From contig JADJBW010000008.1 in the NCBI GenBank assembly GCA_016703525.1, positions 139,804 through 203,803 of the forward strand: a stretch of DNA of 64,000 nucleotides. The letters run 5' to 3'. Every line of letters begins with the position of its first letter. Positions within the stretch are counted from its first letter, which is position 1. The notes below the pieces were generated by a model, which saw nothing but the letters and a program-made list of their open reading frames with translations, was not told the origin of the DNA and searched no databases. Below are positions 61,882 through 64,000 of the stretch, in pieces. The position numbers and the translations under genes were made by a program. This DNA comes from Actinomycetota bacterium. Its GTDB lineage: Bacteria > Actinomycetota > Acidimicrobiia > Acidimicrobiales > Microtrichaceae.

Positions 61882-62801
61882 CCGAGGGGTCCGCCGGGTC
61901 GACGCAGGCGCTCTGGCAGTTGCTGGAGCCGGGCACCGACCACGCGGCCGCGCTGAGCGCCCTGACCGGCAGCGACGCCTCGGAGGCATCCGCCGTCACC
62001 GCAGCTGCGGTGCTACTCAGCCCCGAGGCCGGAGCATTCCTCGACTCGCTGCCCTCGCTGGTCCGGTCGCTCGGAATCGGACACCGAACCGGCGCGGAGC
62101 GCTGCGTCGGCCAGGTCCGGGGCCCCATCATCTGGTCGGAGACCCTCACGGCCTGGTCGTCGGGCCTGGGGCACGACGACGTGTTCATCTGCATGACCAC
62201 CGAACGCGATCTCGACCTTCCGGAGAACCGCCTGATCGTCGCCCTCCTGACCAGGCTCGCGTCGTCGAGCCCCGCGATCGATCGGCTCCGCGACGACGTG
62301 ATGGATCCGGCGGCGCGCGCCTCGGCAGCGAGCCGCATCGCGGCCGCCAAGCACGCGTTGCGCGACCGACGCTTCGCGGGTATCACGCCGAAGGCGCCGG
62401 GCGCAGCGGCGTTGCGTTCGGTCCGAGGTCGCCGCAGAGCTGCGTTCGCCGCCGCGTCCGCACTGCTGGCGCGGCTCGATCAGCCGCTCCATCCCGACGA
62501 CGTTGCACTGCTGACGCCCGAGCCCTGGGCAGCGGCACACCGACTCCTGCTTGCGGGGCTCGCTGCGCTCGATCAAATGGGGCACGCCTGTCCGGTCCCT
62601 CGCGTCGAGAGCGCCGGGCTGGTCGCCGGTCGCCTCGTCCTGCGCGCCGAGGCAGACGGCCCGGAACTCATTGTTCGTCCGCTGCGCGCCGGATGCGAAC
62701 CCGTTGCGGTCGCCTCCGAGACCGATGTGCGCCGGGTGCTCGCGCTCCCCCGACCCGTACCGGCGGGCGATCAGTCGCCCTTGGTGCCCCAGTCGCTGTA
62801 G
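61878..62801 (+). CDS. Partner of McrB-like ATPase, DUF2357/McrC N-terminal-like, no visible nuclease
   Basis: 307 residues. The central segment (GIGHRTGAERCVGQVRGPIIWSETLTAW ... TERDLDLPENRLIVALLTRLA) resembles the McrC/DUF2357 region where G.I.W..T and PENR are conserved. The C-terminal ~100 residues are beta-rich and no PD-(D/E)xK nuclease motif can be found, so if it belongs to this family the nuclease domain is missing. It overlaps the AAA gene (ATGA), and its last 31 bases overlap the convergent DUF3073-like gene. Assignment is tentative; it may be an unrelated adaptor of the ATPase. Confidence 0.55.
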   Translation: MTEGSAGSTQALWQLLEPGTDHAAALSALTGSDASEASAVTAAAVLLSPEAGAFLDSLPSLVRSLGIGHRTGAERCVGQVRGPIIWSETLTAWSSGLGHDDVFICMTTERDLDLPENRLIVALLTRLASSSPAIDRLRDDVMDPAARASAASRIAAAKHALRDRRFAGITPKAPGAAALRSVRGRRRAAFAAASALLARLDQPLHPDDVALLTPEPWAAAHRLLLAGLAALDQMGHACPVPRVESAGLVAGRLVLRAEADGPELIVRPLRAGCEPVAVASETDVRRVLALPRPVPAGDQSPLVPQSL

Positions 62802-62950
62802 TTGGCGTAGGGGTCGTACTGGTCGTCCTCGTCGTCGGCATCGGCGTCGGAGTCCGTGCCGGGCGTATCCAGGATGGATTCGATGTCGATATCGGGACCG
62901 CGCTTGAGTTCGCGTGCCTCTTCGAATCGACGATGACGGCCCTTCTTCAC
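62771..62950 (-). CDS. DUF3073-like small protein
   Basis: 59 residues. A basic N-terminus (GRHRRFEEARELKR) and very acidic C-terminus (DSDADADDEDDQYDPYANYSDW) match the layout of DUF3073 proteins of actinobacteria (basic GRGRxKxxxxRELK start, Asp-rich tail); their role is unknown. GTG at 62950 has GGGAG six bases upstream. The gene is short and was found by translating the minus strand directly. It converges with the McrC-like gene and overlaps its last 31 bases, so transcriptional interference is possible. Confidence 0.75.
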   Translation of the reverse strand: MKKGRHRRFEEARELKRGPDIDIESILDTPGTDSDADADDEDDQYDPYANYSDWGTKGD

Positions 62951-63060
62951 GGTGTGCTCCCAATGCGCGACAAAAGATCAATCTGCGTCGCACGATACCG
63001 CCGCGCCGGAGCCCGCACCAACGCGGACCCCGATTGCCTGTGGACAGGCCGACGCAAGCG

Positions 63061-64000
63061 CTACCGGCCGCGGCGTTCGAGCAACAGCCCGACGCGGGCG
63101 TCGAAGGCGAGCGACATGTCCCCCGCGAGCAATTGCTCGATCTGCGAGCCGAGGAGCTCGTAGCGCCACCCGCGCCGCAAGCGGGCATCGGCATCGCCGC
63201 TGAGCATGGCCTCCAGGTCGGACCGAGTGGCCAGCAACGCTGGGTCGATACGCAGCTCGCGGGCGCGATGAGCCGCCCACGCGCCGATCAACGGCACCGC
63301 CGCCTTGAGCGACGGCGGCACCTCGTTCGCGCTCGATGCGGTGTCTCGGACCGGCGCCTGCTCGCGGCCCTCGGCGATCGCGGCGAGGAGATCGTCGCGG
63401 ACGTGACGGAGGCTGCGAGCGTCGACACCGCGTATGTCGCGGATCTGCTCGATCGACGCCGGCTTCGCGACGGCGAGGCCAACGACGCCCAGATCGGACA
63501 GCACGAAACGCGGTGTCAGGTCGAGTTCCTGGGCCCGGCGTTCCCGCCATGCGGCGATCGCTTGAGCTACAGCCAGGTCGGTGCCCCGCAGGTGGCGGAC
63601 CTCCTTGATCCTGCGCCACGCATCGGTCGGGTTGCCCGGGCACCGCGTGGCTCGGCGAGCAGGTCGGCCATCGCCACGTCAAACCACTCGCGACGTCCGG
63701 TCGACTCGATCTCGGCCGCCTGCCGCTCGGCGAGCTCCAGGAGATACGCGACGTCGGACGCGGCGTAGCGGAGCTGGCTCGCGGTGAGCGGACGCTTGAG
63801 CCAATCGGTGAGTCGATCCGCCTTGGGCAGCCGGACCTTCAGCTCGCGTTCGAGTAGCGACGTCAGCGACGGTGTCGCCAAGCCGAGAAACCCCGCCGCC
63901 AGCTGCGTGTCGAAGACCCGGCGGGGGGCCAGGCCAACCGAGTGTTCGAGTACTTCGAGATCCTGGCGGGCGGCGTGGATGATCGCCGTGGCGTCGTTGT
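63061..64000 (-). CDS. rnd: RNase D-like 3'-5' exoribonuclease (truncated, one frame break)
   Basis: The 5' end lies beyond the window, and about 313 residues are visible. IIHAARQDLEVLEH and YAASDVAYLLELAE are the DEDD exonuclease motifs (Asp ligands in RQDLEVL and ASDVAYL). The C-terminal part has the HRDC-like repeats seen in RNase D (TDAWRRIKEVRHLRG; GVVGLAVAKPASIEQIRDIRG). Between them the frame changes at the CCC run 63635-63637 (plus strand), where adding one base gives RGARGNPTDAWRRIK. It is expected to trim tRNA and other RNA 3' ends. The frame break is probably an error because both parts are conserved. Confidence 0.87.

Overview
The window is 64 kb of GC-rich chromosomal DNA from an actinobacterium. 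The evidence is a complete Pup-proteasome locus (ARC/Mpa ATPase, Dop, Pup, PrcB, PrcA, PafB, PafC), a mycothione reductase (mycothiol is an actinobacterial thiol), and a gene order from trmI to helY that matches the Mycobacterium region Rv2118c-Rv2092c. The absence of pafA from this order, the DUF3866, DUF4193-like and DUF3073-like genes, and the many probably leaderless genes point to a deep-branching lineage such as Acidimicrobiia. That placement is inference. I see no rRNA, tRNA, CRISPR array, insertion sequence, prophage or integrase, so this is core chromosome and not an island.

Layout. 1-3.96 kb: a truncated ADP-forming acyl-CoA synthetase, a D-Ala-D-Ala carboxypeptidase and three small envelope proteins. 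4.0-5.9 kb: a tRNA-modification group (ThiS/TtuB-like sulfur carrier, TtuA-like thiolase, TrmI m1A58 methyltransferase), then a perfect hairpin and a convergent ferredoxin. 6.4-14.6 kb: the proteasome locus. 14.7-22.8 kb: two signal peptidases I, a GDPD phosphodiesterase, a zinc-ribbon protein, TatB, TatC, the HelY helicase and a lipid-kinase-like protein. 22.9-30.7 kb: an MDR oxidoreductase, an M20 peptidase, a double-domain ThyX-like protein, a protein with ten KKAPATA repeats, GNAT, Nudix, enoyl-CoA hydratase and HAD proteins. 30.6-40.4 kb: an RG-rich protein, mycothione reductase, a PAP2/pseudokinase/flippase-like fusion, two acyl-CoA dehydrogenases and a DUF4173-like membrane protein. 40.6-51.4 kb: a GGDEF-EAL protein, aldehyde dehydrogenase, YqgE, a cupin, a SnoaL-like protein, IMP dehydrogenase, Maf, an isochorismatase-like hydrolase and an esterase. 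51.4-54.4 kb: a strong hairpin in a divergent spacer, then three overlapping genes (GLFV-dehydrogenase-like, serine hydrolase, class II aldolase). 54.5-57.6 kb: a tandem glycine riboswitch and gcvP. 57.7-64 kb: a lipoprotein, secreted and cysteine-rich proteins, an McrB-like ATPase with a partner, a DUF3073-like gene and a truncated RNase D.

The genes fit together as follows. The proteasome block is a complete degradation unit except for the Pup ligase PafA, which must be elsewhere if present. The TtuB/TtuA/TrmI group could make 2-thio-T54 next to m1A58 in the tRNA T-loop. TatB/TatC and the two signal peptidases form an export block. The enoyl-CoA hydratase and acyl-CoA dehydrogenases suggest fatty acid or steroid side-chain oxidation, and two TetR-type palindromes sit in front of them.

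Sequence quality: about fifteen single-base frame breaks interrupt otherwise well-conserved genes, including mpa, helY, thyX and a signal peptidase. Most sit in short homopolymers. Residual sequencing or assembly error is the likeliest cause, so I annotate each gene as one unit spanning its break.
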